A stretch of 64,000 nucleotides of DNA from Latrodectus hesperus (lineage: Eukaryota; Arthropoda; Arachnida; Araneae; Theridiidae): assembly GCA_037975125.1 (NCBI GenBank), contig CM075862.1, positions 43,640,777 to 43,704,776 of the forward strand, in the 5' to 3' direction. Below the pieces are notes generated by a model that was not told where the DNA came from, searched no databases, and saw nothing but the letters and a program-made list of their open reading frames with translations. The position numbers were made by a program, and so were the translations under genes. Of this stretch, positions 25,957 through 39,731 are shown one piece after another (the stretch's first letter is position 1; every line of letters starts with the position of its first letter).

Positions 25957-27399
25957 ATGTCAAAATTTTATCATGATATATAATAAGCTTTTCTCATAAT
26001 TTTTGATTCAATTTTCAACGCTATTAATAAACATAGAAATAATTTAATAGTGTTACGTATCAAAATGCATAAAGTATGGCAAATTTTAATACCAAATTAT
26101 GCTGAAAATCACAACTTTTCTATTCTTTGGTGCAATGAATAGGAAGGACGGAGACGCTATTGAAGATGTTCACTGCAAGTTTAGGTGAATCCTTTTGGGA
26201 AATACGTCTAGAGGAAATTACCTGGACAAATTCACATATGAAAGAATGATCGGAAAGCTAGATTAGGGATGTAGTGTGTCAGTGTAAATGAAAAGTTAGG
26301 ATTAAACAAAAATGTCCTTTCGTGCTTGAAAAGCCTTCCAAACCACATATATAGCTGTTGGTCAGGTTGGTGTTGTGAAATAATACCATCGCAGCGCTGA
26401 GAGCGCCATCTGTAAACAAGAGATACTTAGTTTGATGATTTGTATCGAATATATAAACACGTATTTTTGATTCTGTCGATAAGAAACGATCATTCGATTC
26501 TTTAACAGGTAATGACCGTCTCAGAAAAACAACTGCAAGTAAATGAATGAAATACCTTCCCGCAGGCGAAAAGAAACAGTCAGCAAGTGTCATTGTTCAG
26601 CAACTGTGTAAAGCAACAAGGCAACATGTGTTACAGTTTACTGCGCCCAAATGCTTTCACAAATGTGGCCTTTTCATTTACCATCTTGATTACTGCATCA
26701 CGTTGAAAGACAGATATCGGAGCCACTGCTTAGAGGGGTGCCAGGAACTCGAAAAATAGATCTGTCATCAATGGAGTCGTATCTTTTTTGCGGATTAGAG
26801 TCATTTCAGTGCCACAGAATCGAATTAGCAAACCGTTTAACTGAAGTCCAGAGCACTACCAATCAGATTAGAAATAGTTATCCATAAATACTGGAAATAA
26901 ATAGTATTAGTAAATTAATAATTTGAGATAAAGAATGTTAGCTGGCTTAACTGTGTTACTAAACCTGATATCGAACCTCTACCGCAATTTCTCAATCTAA
27001 ATATATGTATATCATTTTTCTGAGTTTCTCCGTAGTATATGAAGGCGGTCCATGACCAGTAAAAAGTAACCACAATAACGCAAATAAAACATATATTTTT
27101 ACTGACAGTTAATATTTCCTTTTTAATATTGATACATTTTTAATAAATAACCCCAATAAGACATAGTGTTTAAGATATAATTTGAAAATTATAAGGATTA
27201 TATAAAACAGTACATAATTAACTATTTTCATAGCAGAAACCAGAAAAAATATTTCAGCCTGGCTCTTTATATTAATTTAAAACAGAGTCATTCTGTTTCA
27301 GTTTTTTTATTTAAAGCAAAATGAAGAGTTAAAATAAATTATTTAAAATGAGGACAAATTTTTTTTCTTGCTTTCACTCCATTGTTCTCATTACGGGAA
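25957..27399. other. intergenic DNA, no recognised gene
   Basis: Overlapping frames at 26279-26593 (minus) and 26547-26759 (plus) sit in a slightly GC-richer patch (26120-26780) that may be an unrecognised repeat. No motif supports a gene. Confidence 0.4.
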
Positions 27400-27720
27400 T
27401 TTTCCCGAAGTGAAATTTGAACCTTAGGGCATGTGGGGAAAAAAACTTCATTGCTGCCATCTCTCTTTTCGAATTATTTGTACATGGCTTCACTTTTCCA
27501 GAAGTCCCTTCGATTCCCAATTCTTTATGTGCAGAGCCATCCCATCAGCGAAGAGTCTCTCACTTTTTCCCTGTTAACAAAGCAACCCGATACTTAGCCA
27601 GACTTGATTCTTTGGCAACTGTTGGCGGCTTTAAGACTCCTTTTGCCTTTTCTTGCTCTGAAGAACAGGTGTACCTTCCAGGTCTACCACTAGGCTATAA
27701 CTAGCAAAGAAAAGGAGAGT
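27400..27720. other. GC-richer island with an open frame, probably non-coding
   Basis: The plus frame 27417-27704 is open for 95 codons but resembles no family I know and starts and ends without splice support. Composition and purine-rich right edge match the other islands. Confidence 0.3.
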
Positions 27721-30599
27721 GGAAAAAAAAGGAAAAGTGTTATAGGGAATCAGGAGGGAAAAAAGTAGAAGAGGGAAAAAATACGATAGTCACTTCAGCC
27801 AGTTCAAGTAAGTTTTTGTCTAATTGGACTTTTCCAATTGAAGACTGACAAAGGAGACAAGGATTTTTTTTCGTGTTACTAGGTTTTAGAATAGTAAAGA
27901 ATTTCGTAGAGAAACATTCACATGTATAGTGAATTTACATTAATTCAATGATTAATTATTCCGCGACTAATGCAACATTTAACTTTCAAATAATATTGAA
28001 AATTAATTGAAATGATAAAACTGTCTTATAGTTTGATATGGAAAAATTGCAAAAGCATAAAAAATGTAATTAAAATTCCTAAAGTTTAAAAAAATGGCAG
28101 TATCTTTGACTTTGCATAACTTTTATTAAAATTATCTTTTAATTCGAAATATTATAGAATTCGTTATGAATGATAAATGATGAATGGCAATGGCTTATCT
28201 AGAGTAATGCAAGCAGGACAAATGTTATGAGTATCAATTGCAGAGAACGCAACTTGGTATGAGCGGAACCACTCTTTCAAAGTAGAATCACCCTTGTTTG
28301 GTTCCCCATTTACTGTAGATCAATGAGAGACACGTGTTGCATCACTTTTTTGGGATGCACACCATTTTAAAGGGCTGCTTGAGTGCTTTTGGGTTTTCAG
28401 CCTTAAACTTCGTGAATATGGCCCACTGTCTTAGAAAAATTTGCTTAATAAGTAAAATACATAATAGATGCATAAAATCAACTTCACATCAATTTTTAGT
28501 AGTTATACTGTTGATTCCAAAGTATTCCTTCAATTAGAAAAAAAAAAAAAAGAAACAATCACTGAATGCCAAATCTGAGATATTTGGCAAACAGATTGAG
28601 GTTTGGCATTATCATATAGTTCTGAAATGGTGCACATGCCTTTTACATGCTGCTTTATTCTTTAGTCATAAAAAAGAATCTTGGCATGCATCCCAAAGCA
28701 GAGAAATCTCTATTAAAAACATCATATTATACTAATCTCTTTTCTGCGCGTATGAACAGTTATCAACTCTAACAAATGATGTAAGACAACTAACATTGCC
28801 TCTTCTCTGGTTATAAAATATTTCCACTCCAATAAATAGTTTTATGCTGCTGCTTGTAATCTTTTTTCAAATACTAAATATCCATGCCGTTTTTATTCAC
28901 ATATACGTTCTTGCAAAGCTGCTTTTTTTTAAATTATTTCTTATAAGTACTGCAATAATTCCAGATTTTAAAACATACCACTTTATATTACATGCAACAA
29001 ATGTATTCAAGAGATTTCCAGTCGTATACATAACATTACTATCAATATGGAGCTAATAATATTGCTATGAAATTACTTAATCAAGAATTAGAACCTCCAG
29101 TAAGATATCTTTTGAAACACAAATTTCTTACTTCGATAGAAGGAAAGTTACTAATTATTCCATAATAAAGTGGAAAATTATTTCACATCAAAAGAAAAAA
29201 CAATTCTTGTAAAAAAATATTTATTAGGATTTAGTGAAACACATAAAATGGAGAAACAGTGATCTTCTGAATACGAGATCTCTTCCCCGATCTCAGACAC
29301 TTTCATCAAAGGGGATCGAGCTGTGCCTTTCTGCTTTCTACTTGCCCAATACTTGGAGTTTCCAGAATTTCTTCCATTGAAAAAGGTGAGTACCGGCAAG
29401 TATCCATGAAAAGATCCTTCCAAAAGGCAAGACATGCCGGTGATGTACTTTATATTAAGTTTCAGTCATCAGGTTATCTGCTTAAGCGATGTCAAATAAT
29501 ATTTATAACAGAATTATGGAATAAAGAAGGTGAACGGAAGACTTTCTGTCCAGTTATTTTAATCTATTATTTGTATAAATCCTTTGCATTTATAGTTGTC
29601 TGTAACTGATTTCTAACATCACCAATAGCAGTCAATCATCTCGTGGTTTTAAATCACGATCAACTGACAAAGTTGACAATCAGCTGGCAGCCTCCTCCTT
29701 CAAAATCTTTATTCTGTGATAATATATTAGATACAATGTGTTCTTAATATTCATAGATTCTGTCAAGAATATGATCTTTGGTTGGGTTGAAATATCGAAC
29801 TCAGTATAAAAAAAATGAGAGCGACCCCTTTCACACTCAGGATAACGAGTTTCCAGTCTCTGAAGACAAATAAATTCCCAAACGAATAAATGAACCTACC
29901 TACAATAGACAACTACCTTGTAACTTTGAACTTCTATCAAATGAAGAGATGGACAACTGACCAGACACCTCTTCCTCACATCACGCCACTCTAGAAGAGA
30001 GAATTAGATTCTAGAGAACATTTAATGCTCATATATTTGCTCAGATGATTCTAATAAACTGGATCTAGTATCGAGGTTACATAATTTCGGGCTTTCTTCT
30101 CAAGGTTATATAGCAATCAACTAGGAAAGGACCTCATGTAACTTTCAACAAGTAAGGCCTTTCTCAGCACAAATGTCTTCGACTGGATTATGTTTAGAGT
30201 CTATTGAATCTCAGTCACGACAACCACACATTTTTCCACCAACATACTACCATCAGCAAAGATAGCTCTCGATGGGAAATAATTTTTTTTAAATAAAGAA
30301 ACACAACTTAGTATTATTCAGATGTATGAATAATAGCTTCACTTGATATTGAAACAAATTTTTACAAACCATGGAATCATCAAATTTGATAGAACTACGC
30401 ACCGGTATGAGATAAAGATGTTGAGAAACTTGACATCTCATTCTAATTGTCATGAGTAAAAATTAATGATGCCAACTCAAGAACCGAAATCATTTGATAG
30501 CAACTTAATATACCATGCATCGTCCCATTTAAGAACATTCCAAAGTCTAGAATATTAATTAAGTGTGCAGCTCAAATGCTTCATAAACACACAAAATAC
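27721..30599. other. AT-rich intergenic DNA
   Basis: No gene supported. Patches at 28190-28420, 29230-29440 and 29610-30250 are less AT-rich and could contain old repeats. None carries a clear tRNA-like promoter, TIR or protein motif. Confidence 0.4.
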
Positions 30600-30970
30600 A
30601 GACACGGAGGTAATTTAACTGTAACCCGTGAATGGCGGCCCTAATCCTTGAAATACGGAGCTCTTCCACTTACTCTGTCCCCTCGCCATGAGAAAGAGAA
30701 GGGGCCGGCTTGTTTGATAAACTCAGGATACGAGTTTAAATTACCACCCTCGGCCGAGTAACATCGGAAAAATATCTGGAGCTTCTCTAATTCCTCTTGT
30801 TAGTACTCTTTGCACCAACTCCTCCAAGAGCCCAGATCAATGCTGCTAATAGGCACGCTATTGATGCCCATTCTGCAATCCTCACCTCCCCCAATAGTAG
30901 TTTCCCCCTTGTACTTTCCACTTCGTGAGTGACGAGAATTTATTATAGAAGTTAGAGTAAGGATAAACAT
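30600..30970. other. GC-richer non-coding island
   Basis: Balanced composition, with words such as AGAAGGGGCCGGCTTGTTTG and CCCTCGGCCGAG, and no reading frame. A pyrimidine-rich (CT)n stretch lies just right, at 31090-31115. Confidence 0.4.
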
Positions 30971-31384
30971 TTGGAAAAGTCCCTTTTTTAAGCTGGTTTT
31001 AGTTGATGGTAGAAGCTCAGGTTTACGCTGGATTGAGAAAGTTTTCTCTTCTTTTTTTTCCTATTTCATTTGTATCCAACTCCGTTCATTCGTCTCTCTC
31101 TCTCTCTCTCTGATACTTTTTTTCTTCTTTTGGAAGTTTTGGGGGTTGTAGCGGAAGAGTTCTTGATTGAAGAAAAGTTAGTTTGGAGATTTTAACCAGC
31201 GATTGAAATCCGAAAATAAAAAGAAAAAAAAAGCATGCTGTCGAGGCTGATTCTTCTATCAAGTGACCGAGTGAAAATAAAATGTATGGTTTCTTCAATT
31301 AATTTTTAACAAAACCTCAGCTCTCTGAGGAGTAAAATGTTAAATTTATGTACGAATGGTGTTTAAAAATATTTTATAGCTAAC

Positions 31385-32230
31385 TCAAAATAACTTTCCT
31401 TTTATTCCATGGCTGGGATCCAGGAACACATTAACCCAATGTAACCCAGAATAATCTAAATGTTTCTACATATGTATATTTAAACACAGCATAAAAGAAC
31501 ACAACTTCTGTTTTTTGAAACTCACATTTATAATGCTTGTTTCATTAAAGTAACTTTTCTTTGACTCAATGACTGTGATTCAAGAGCTCAGTAAACTTAA
31601 ATTCTCATAACCCAGGATATTCTAAATTTTTTCTATATTTGTGTATTCAAATACAGTATAAAATACACAAATAGATCATAATTTCTGTTTTCTAAAACTC
31701 GACATTTTTTCTTCCATAAAAGAACTTTTCTTTTGACCGAGATCCAAGAGCTCACTAATCCGAAGTTCTGGTAATCTAGGATATCCTTAAGTTTAGTTTT
31801 CTCTATTTGTGTATTCACACATACAAATACAGCATAAAATACACGGAAAGAATATACTTTCTGTGTTTTGAAACTCAACTCTATAGTTTTTCCTTTGAAT
31901 CAGTGACATAGATCCAAGAGCTCAGTAACCTAAAGTTTTGGTAACATAGGGTATCCTAAAGTCTTTCCATATCTGCAGATTCAAATACGATATAAAAGAA
32001 ATAATTTTCCAATATTTTTCTGTCCATTGGGACTTGATTTTATAACTTTTGTTTCTCAAAATAATTTTTCCTGCGGTTTAATGACTGTATGACTGTAATC
32101 TAGAAAATTTTAGTACTCGTAACCTAGGATGTCCTACAGCTTTTTCTACATTAGTTTATTCAAGTGCGGAGTGAAAAAAGAAAAGAACACAATTTCGATT
32201 CCTTAAAGCCCGAATTAATAACTTTTTATT
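31385..32230. repeat. satellite-like tandem array, five units of about 160-186 bp
   Basis: An anchor segment, GATCCAAGAGCTCAGTAACC in its best form, recurs at about 31417, 31577, 31741, 31911 and, degenerate, 32096, giving spacings of roughly 160, 164, 170 and 185. Each unit continues with an AACCTAGGATATCCTAAA-like block, a TCTATATTTGTGTATTCAAATAC block and an AGTATAAAA block. Divergence between units is moderate. The last unit holds a short internal duplication (ATGACTGTATGACTGTA). The minus frame 31633-31878 runs through three units and is not a gene. Confidence 0.88.
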
Positions 32231-34239
32231 ATAATTAATTTATTTTCATGGGAAAAATATAGTTTATAATTAATTTTCTATTTATTTTGGCTTCATTATT
32301 TTGTATAAGTTAGATAAATATGTTTATTGTGTTTAAGAATGCTTTGTATCATACTGTTTCAATATTTTTCAGCAGTTCAATAATAAATTTGAAGAAATCG
32401 TCCATTACACAAGATTGATTTCATTATAAAGAAGCAAATATATTTCACTATTTTTCCCCGTAATTTCATTTACAAAATCGAATGATAAAATTTTGATTAC
32501 CCATATTTATATAAAATTCTTTTTTTGAATTAAATTTATATGTAAATTTATGAATTAATTTTATTTATATGAGCAATTAACTTTATTAATGAGAAAGCAT
32601 ATTTAAGTTTTAGTTTGCGATTTATCTAGACTTGTGTGCTTCATTCTTTTAATTCCCTTTCAGTTTATATGTTTATAAGACTAGTGGATTTTAATGAGTA
32701 TGTCAAAAATTATTATTTTTATATTAATTTAGGAATTAAAGACACTGTAAAAGGCCAAACAATTGATTAGGGATTTCCTGATATAAGGTTATTTATAATA
32801 ACCATTCCTGATATATTGCTAGAAATATTATTGTAAATTAGTGCTATTTAGAGAAAATGAATCATAGCATTTGTAGAACTTAAAATAAGTTAACTCTAAG
32901 TAAACACTGTCATAATTATTAGAATATATAAATATGCTAATGTTTATTTGTGAATGGGATTTAGAAAATATCCTTAAACTAATAATAAATAGAACAAAAC
33001 AAATAAAAAATATTTCCTTGCTTTTCACATTCTTATTTAATAATTAACAACATTAAGGTCTTTAAACTATTAAACTGGAAAAATGTTTAATACTTCATAA
33101 AAATTAATAATTATCATACATTTAATTTTAAATTACTATTTGTGTGTATTCAGGACTATTATAGGACTTGAAATAAATAAACTGAATATTATTTAAACTT
33201 TGTTAAATTATTTTAATATGTATGTACAATGATTTTTTTTCGTAATAAAGGAGAATAAAAATATAAAATGTAAATTATATGCAGCAAATTTATGCATAAA
33301 ATACTACTAAGATATTAAATAATCATCCGTGTTTTTTTTCCAAAAGGCGAACAAAATTCATATAATTTTATGTGTACATACATACTTACAGACACACACT
33401 CATACATATATAATAAATTATGTGAATATAAAATTAAAAATTAATTTATTTTAAAATATTTTTTAATAATGTTATATGATTCACTCAAAAGCTAAAGTGC
33501 TATTTTCTAATAATTTCCGATTTTTGTAAATTTTAATGTAAATAAATGGTAGTTTTCTTAATTATTAAGGAATTATTTTGTTGCTTGCCCTTAGAATAAA
33601 GATTTCATTCATTATTTCCTGATAAAGTTAATAACCTAAAACTTATAAAAAATTAATGAGTTAAGAAATGATTATATTAATTTTTATATTTTTGACTTAG
33701 CCATTCTGGCCGTTAAACAACTTGTAGAATATCTGTAATAATTTAGAACATTAATATGATGTTCTTTGTGAGAAAGTTTGAAATAATTTGAAATAGATCC
33801 CTAACCTATCTTTTTAAAGTTAATTTATAGTCATCATTGTTTAAGTTAATTTGTTTTTAATAAAATTGTCTTTACATAACAGCGATGAAATCTTACTTGC
33901 CGCTTTAATTTATATATCACATCCAGCTTTTTAATATTAATATACTACAGATCAATAAAAAGGCAAAATCTTTTTAAGTTATACAGAGTATAGAAAATTT
34001 TGTTATTTCGCTCCATGTAATAATAAGAGAAATACTTATTCAAAAAAGACTTCCGATTTAATACTTGCCTGTACTTTTCGTCTCTGCAAAATCTGTTGTT
34101 TAAATTCTCTTACTGTCTCAGAGAGAAGCACTAAATAAAAGTTGAGAAAATGCATGATTAAAGACTGCGTTTCAAATATTTGCTTAGTGTCGAAGCTCAA
34201 CTAAATGAAAAATTCGGTATTTTGTTGGTACTCTTTCTA
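32231..34239. other. very AT-rich intergenic DNA
   Basis: Nothing recognised. Confidence 0.55.
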
Positions 34240-34650
34240 GAAATCTTGACTATGAAGCATTCCGGATTACCCCGAGCTGCGTATCAGTCCTGCATTACCC
34301 TCCAATTATTTTCTCCTCCATACACAAACACCTCACACTCTAATGGCTAAATTTAATTGAGAATAATGCTATCTTATTTCCTCCCTTTCTTGTGCCCAAG
34401 CTTATCCTTCCACCCTTTTTCCAGCCCACGACAAAATTTAACACACACTCTTTCTCTCACTTTTTTTTCTTCCTACATCTGCGTCTATTTCTCGCCAATT
34501 ATTGTTTTACTTCTGGAATTGGCGAGAGGATTTAACGTGTTGTCGCTTTCTGCATACAACACACAAGGGGAAAGCGTATTATTTGAAGGATCACTTTGGC
34601 TTAAAATACGTTTGCTGGAGCTTTTGTTAGGTTTGCCTGTTTAGTACCTG
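34240..34650. other. GC-richer non-coding island
   Basis: A pyrimidine-rich segment (34300-34490) is followed by mixed sequence to 34650. The plus frame 34357-34644 is open because of the CT-rich bias and has no recognisable domain. Confidence 0.35.
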
Positions 34651-35839
34651 CCTCTTAAAGGGGCCTAGATAAGAAGGGAGTAATTTTATAAACATGATTG
34701 CTATATTTTCCGTTCCATAATTGGCTGCATTGCAGGCCACTCTTAGACGGTGAATAACTGGGCACAAAGAATTACACTTGTTAAAGTGGATTTGTTTCTT
34801 AAAGGTTATCTGCTAAGTGTTTTCCCTCACACGATTTTACTCTACGAAATCCTTAAGCATTTTCCAAAATATATGAGAAAATTAAAAAAAAATAGTTTAT
34901 AATGTGTAATTAAATTATATAGGCATACATAAATGAAAAGTTATAAGGAAAATAGCATATTCCAATAGAAAAATGATTTTAACATTTCTAAAATTCTCTG
35001 ATTGTCTAAATATATAACTAGTTTTATTTATAAAAATTAAAATGTACACAAAAAATTTCACTATCTGCTTAAATATGAATGATTTAAATTCTTCCTTTCT
35101 CAAATTATTGTAAATTTTAATTTCTAGTATAATGCTTATAACTGTTGTTATTTTTTTGTAAGTTCATGTGAAGTCTAAAAAATACCAACTAAAAGCTTTT
35201 GAAATTACATCAGCCCGAAATTTAAAATTAAATATATCGACTCATGGTTACAAAGTTTTTGTATGTTGTAATTAAAGTGAATTATTTTCATTAATTATGT
35301 ATTGTACATGGACAAAAATGTCATTTGGTACGCGTGGTTATAAATACATCAGGTGGCTGTTATGAATATAATGTTTATAATTTCTGAAATGAAAAGATCT
35401 TCATTGGCATAAATGTGTAGTTAATGAATAATATTCTTAAAAATAGTAGTAATGAATTAAAAGTCTTATTATCACTGTTTCAAGCACCATTACACTTGAA
35501 GAAAGCAGTTTGTAGTAAATTATTGCTGAATAATTGCATGAAGGAATAAGCATAATTAGTGACTTCATAGTTTTATCACACTTTTAATTGACGAGGTCGA
35601 TTTATAGCACCCTTTGGAAACTCCGCACCAGACCAATAAACTTCATGGAACATTTAATATGCATCGGCTTTCTCAGGAAAATGGTATCCTGCTGAATCAG
35701 GCATCAAACCCATAACCCTCCGCACACAAGAGCTATGCTTATCTTTCACGAGGCTACAATTCCCATTTGGAGAAGTGCTAATCCTCCGCGCTGAATTCTT
35801 TTTACTTCGAATCCTTACCATTAGCGTTTCCAAGTGATA
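34651..35839. other. AT-rich intergenic DNA
   Basis: Nothing firmly recognised; 35580-35830 is less AT-rich and abuts the SINE-like repeat to the right. Confidence 0.45.
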
Positions 35840-36080
35840 AAACATTGTTCCTTAGAGCAAAATGTCCTTGGTTCGATCTCACCCTTGTCGAACAACAGGG
35901 GGATGGATTCTGCCTTCTGAATACACGTCTGTCGGGATGCGTCTTTAGAGGTTTTCAGGGTTTTTTCCCTTGCAATACATAAATACTGTCTACTATCTAT
36001 GAAACGTTCTCCCGCAAGGCAATTTATCTTGGGGATATTAAAATGTCTTACTACACCTTGTCGTGTTAAGCTTACGCCAA
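35840..36080 (+). repeat. tRNA-derived SINE-like repeat (family C, copy 1)
   Basis: A B box GGTTCGATC at 35870-35878 is followed 54 bases later by CACGTCTGT (35924-35932). The same two words occur in the same order, 61 bases apart, at 53597 and 53658, with further similarity in the GGGAGTTTTCCAGG region. No A box of good quality and no target-site duplication were identified. Confidence 0.6.
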
Positions 36081-37499
36081 GGAGGAAACTTGGGAAATTT
36101 TGATCAAAGTAGATAATGAATTGTTAAATGGATATTTTATAAAGACAGAAAACATCGGAAAGCAATATTTACGCAATATATTCATATTGTTATAATATAA
36201 AAGCATAATAATGAGGAACAGAGTATCACTTTTTTTCTATTTAACAACTACTGTTTTTTGATCTTTTAATTCTCTCGTAATAAAGCTTCTTAATGATAAC
36301 CAACAGTATCTATGAATCAATGAATCTGTAAGAATCTTTTGAAATAATTACCAAACTAATTTCAAAATAAATCATGTTTATAAATTTATAGTTTTTTAAG
36401 ATGTATCCGGAATAGGGATTTTGTAATATTGCGTGCAGTTAAATAATTACTTAAGCACTCAAGTTAGCATTTTCTCACTAAATATATACCTTAAGAATAT
36501 AATAATCATTATACCCTAATAGTTAAATAGAGTGCAGTTATTTATATGCTTGTGCTGATTAAAGCATAATTCTTTAATTTCCAAAACTTCTTTTAATAAC
36601 TAGATTACAAATTATGAGTAAATCCTTCAGTTTTTTCAATTTATTTTTAAAATTTTCCATTATATAAATATATTTTTACAAAAATATACTGCATGAATTA
36701 AAATTCTTACACCATTTATATATATGGAGAAGCAATTATTTGACATTCTTTAAAGAAACAAATCAAATATGTTAATATTTTCCTTAAAATTTAACGTGTT
36801 TGATTTTTTTTATACATGTAGTCTTTGTCCATTTTTTCCTACTAAAGTACTAATTAATATTTATTTAAAATGTTCAAAAACTTTATTCTGAAATTGTTTT
36901 AGGTGCACTTTCTTAAATTAATATTTCTAAATCTCTAGAAATAAGTAGGGGAAACAAAAGGAGCTTTTTTTAAAAAAACATTTTTTTAAGAACTCGTCAA
37001 TGAATTTTGATTATGGAAATACTCTTAATAATAGCTTTTGTTTTAAGAAAGAATTTATTGGGCGTGAAAAAGATTGTGCATAAAAAACAATCATTAGAGT
37101 CAAACATTTTTTTACTAACATACCGATGAAATAAAAAAACTCTTACCTTTATTAAAGATCCAAAATTGAAAAGAAAAAAATAGTAAGAAAAAAGGAAAAG
37201 AAAATCCCATTTAAAAATGTCTCGCATTATATTCAAAGCAAGTAAAAAAAATCCCTTATAGAAAATCCTAAGCATAGATTCTTTGTTCTTCTCATTAAAC
37301 AAGTAACACATTTAAACTGTTCATTTTGCGGCTATAGAGGTCTTTGGTTTAATTACCCTAAACCTAAAGGAAATACTTTTTTTTTCAAATCATCGCCAAA
37401 AAAAGGAGGAAAAAAATTCATCACTTAAGTTTTACTAGGAGGGGAAAAATTCCCTAAAGAAGAGAGAGAGGAGGAGACGAAAGATAAAAAAAAGTTAAT
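36081..37499. other. AT-rich intergenic DNA
   Basis: Nothing recognised; the minus frame at 36997-37311 is a low-complexity Phe/Lys-rich reading of AT-rich DNA. Confidence 0.5.
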
Positions 37500-38460
37500 T
37501 TAAAAAAAAGCCCATCAACCCATAAACAGCAATGATAATACACCCAGCCAGTTCAGCCCGCAAATCTATAGACTCATAATTATGGATTGCAAGCTTAATT
37601 AAAATACCGAAGTGGAGGAAAAAAATTAAAAGAATAATAAAAATAGGGAAAAACTTCGTTAAGAAGGGAAAGATGAGGGAGAAAAAAAGGCAAAATGATC
37701 GTAAGGGGAAAAAAGTGTTACGTGCGTGTCTTATGACTGAAAATGCCGCTCTGCCTGCAAGGAGGAATTGGAATTATTCTGCTGAAAAAAAATTATAAAA
37801 AAAATACCGTTTTTAATTCTCTTTAAGCTCCCTGCTTAACACTAGTAGTGTCTAGCATAATCACCTGAAGACAGATTCTTCTCTTATTTTTTTCCTTTTA
37901 TAGCTATTATTATTATTATTATTAATCAATTCTTTTTATTCCCCAAAAGAATTTTGATTTTTTTATAGTTCCATCTCCCCCCCCTCCCAGAAGTATTTCC
38001 CCCGGCATTTTAATAATAACAAAAGCCACCGTTTTAATGATGTTTGGCGAGATTTGTTCTTCTGCGTATGTAATAAGGGGATATCATAAAGCCGCCCCGG
38101 GGTTTATTATAGCAAGCTTTTCCTCACCCCCGCTCGTTTTTTTAAATTCTTTTACGGTTATTGTTTTTTTTTATTTGCGTAGTAGGCCACAGTTTGAGCA
38201 AAAGATGATGTGCCCTGGTGGAACTAGAATTGAAATGGTATAAAGCTATGAGAGGGAGGGATAAGGTCGAAGAAAGAAAAAGAGGATTGCATGAAGAGGG
38301 GGGAGAGTAGGGTATGGACTGCATTTGGCAGAAGTGTGAGGGATTGCAAAAAAAAAAAAAAAAAATAGTGAGCGTTGTTTCGATGTCTTTGGAGAGTGTC
38401 CTGGTCATGTCCCTGGAGGGAACAATTAGAAGCAGATTACTGATGTTACAATTCGCACCT
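37500..38460. other. composite island: purine-rich DNA then GC-richer non-coding DNA
   Basis: 37440-37720 is strongly purine-rich. 37990-38130 has balanced composition with homeodomain-like ATAAA and TTTATTATAG words next to CCGCCCCGGGG. A 17-base A run lies at 38349-38365. Opposing short frames (38037-38243 and 38142-38408) are incidental. Confidence 0.35.
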
Positions 38461-39228
38461 ATAATCCTTTGCTAGATAAGAGGCTGAAATACGGGGACCA
38501 GCAACAAATTGATAAGAACTTGCATGCAATGAAAGGGACACTTCTATGAAACTTTATGAAGCACTTGATTTATTTAGTTTTACGAGGGGTAGCTGTTCAT
38601 TTTTTACTTTTATTTTTTAAAGTAATACCACTCATATAAATATATTGCTTAAGAGAGCATATATTTTTTACTGATATAAGCAATTCAGCTAGGGACTATA
38701 TCGTATTTTATATTTAATGTCATGATTAATGAAAGGAAACAATCCTTGAATAAATAGTGGAATAAAAATGCTTATTAAAGTGATTCGTTTCAGAAAAAGT
38801 TCATCTTGGAAATTAAAGAAATTATCTTGTTTAAAAGATAATGGATTTGAATCAAACTAAAAATTATCATGCTGAAATGATACAAAAGTGCCTTAAATAA
38901 ATATGGCTTAATATATCTTAATCAAGGAGTAAATTTTTGTTTAATAAATATCTAATCAAGTATTGATTTTGTCTCTTAATCTCGGAGACATTGAATTGAG
39001 ATTAAGGATCATCGAACAAAATATGAATACTAACATTATGATTCAGCAGCTATTAAGCAAACATTTTCTGTTAATGAGAGTTTGAAAAACATGTTGGCCA
39101 CAAGTCAACAGTGGAACATTCTCTGTAACAAGGACTCACACATAAAATATTTCCAAAATGCAATCTTGCATTATCTTACTGTAACGTAACATTCCGCAGA
39201 TCTTGAATAAAAAGTAGAACCATTGGCT
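38461..39228. other. AT-rich intergenic DNA
   Basis: Nothing recognised. Confidence 0.5.
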
Positions 39229-39409
39229 TTATCTAGCTGAAATATAACGTTCACCGTTTAAGTAATGTAAATGTGAACTATATTTGACCGAAGCGTGTAT
39301 CCAACTACAATCCATTTCTATGTGATGAACCACTAAGACAATGTCGAATTTAGGCTGGCATTGTGCCTTCTCCAAAATGCCAAAAAGCAAATATTCGACC
39401 ACAATATTG
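39229..39409 (-). CDS. candidate terminal exon of an unidentified host gene
   Basis: On the minus strand an acceptor-like sequence (ACCAATTCTGTTTACAG, AG at 39411-39410) precedes an open stretch that runs about 60 codons to a TAA at 39229-39231. Codon use is varied and the peptide includes QCQPKFDIVLVVHHIEMDC. It would be in phase with the segment at 40911-41037 if the 1.5 kb between them were an intron. Removing the Tc1-type element from that gap leaves only about 91 bases starting GTAGAT and ending TTTACAG, an ordinary short intron. I do not recognise the protein; a Cys-rich secreted domain is one guess. It may be a pseudogene or chance. Confidence 0.33.
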
Positions 39410-39650
39410 CTGTAAACAGAATTGGTATTAATAAGAAAACACATTATTCTATATATGAGTCTAGGTTTATTTTCACAGCATAAATATTACTTCTATCTAC
39501 ACTACTGGCTATTAAAATTGCTACACCAGGAAAGCGGCACACCACACACGTTAAATTTGCATGACAGGTAGAACTTGCTGTGATATGCAAATGATTAGAT
39601 TTTCAGCGCATTCATACAAAGCAAGCGACAGTAGCGACATCTACAATGTG

Positions 39651-39687
39651 TATAAAACCAGAGATTTGACAGCAGTTTTCTCATACT
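39651..39687 (+). promoter_or_regulatory. putative TATA box and initiator of the transposase gene
   Basis: TATAAAA at 39651-39657 is followed by TCATACT at 39681-39687, which fits the YYANWYY initiator, placing +1 at 39683 with the TATA box starting at -32. The transposase ATG follows 49 bases downstream. It is a sequence match only. Confidence 0.55.
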
Positions 39688-39731
39688 CAGTTTCCGTTTC
39701 AACGTTGTTTTCGGCAAAGAAAGTTGTTGTA

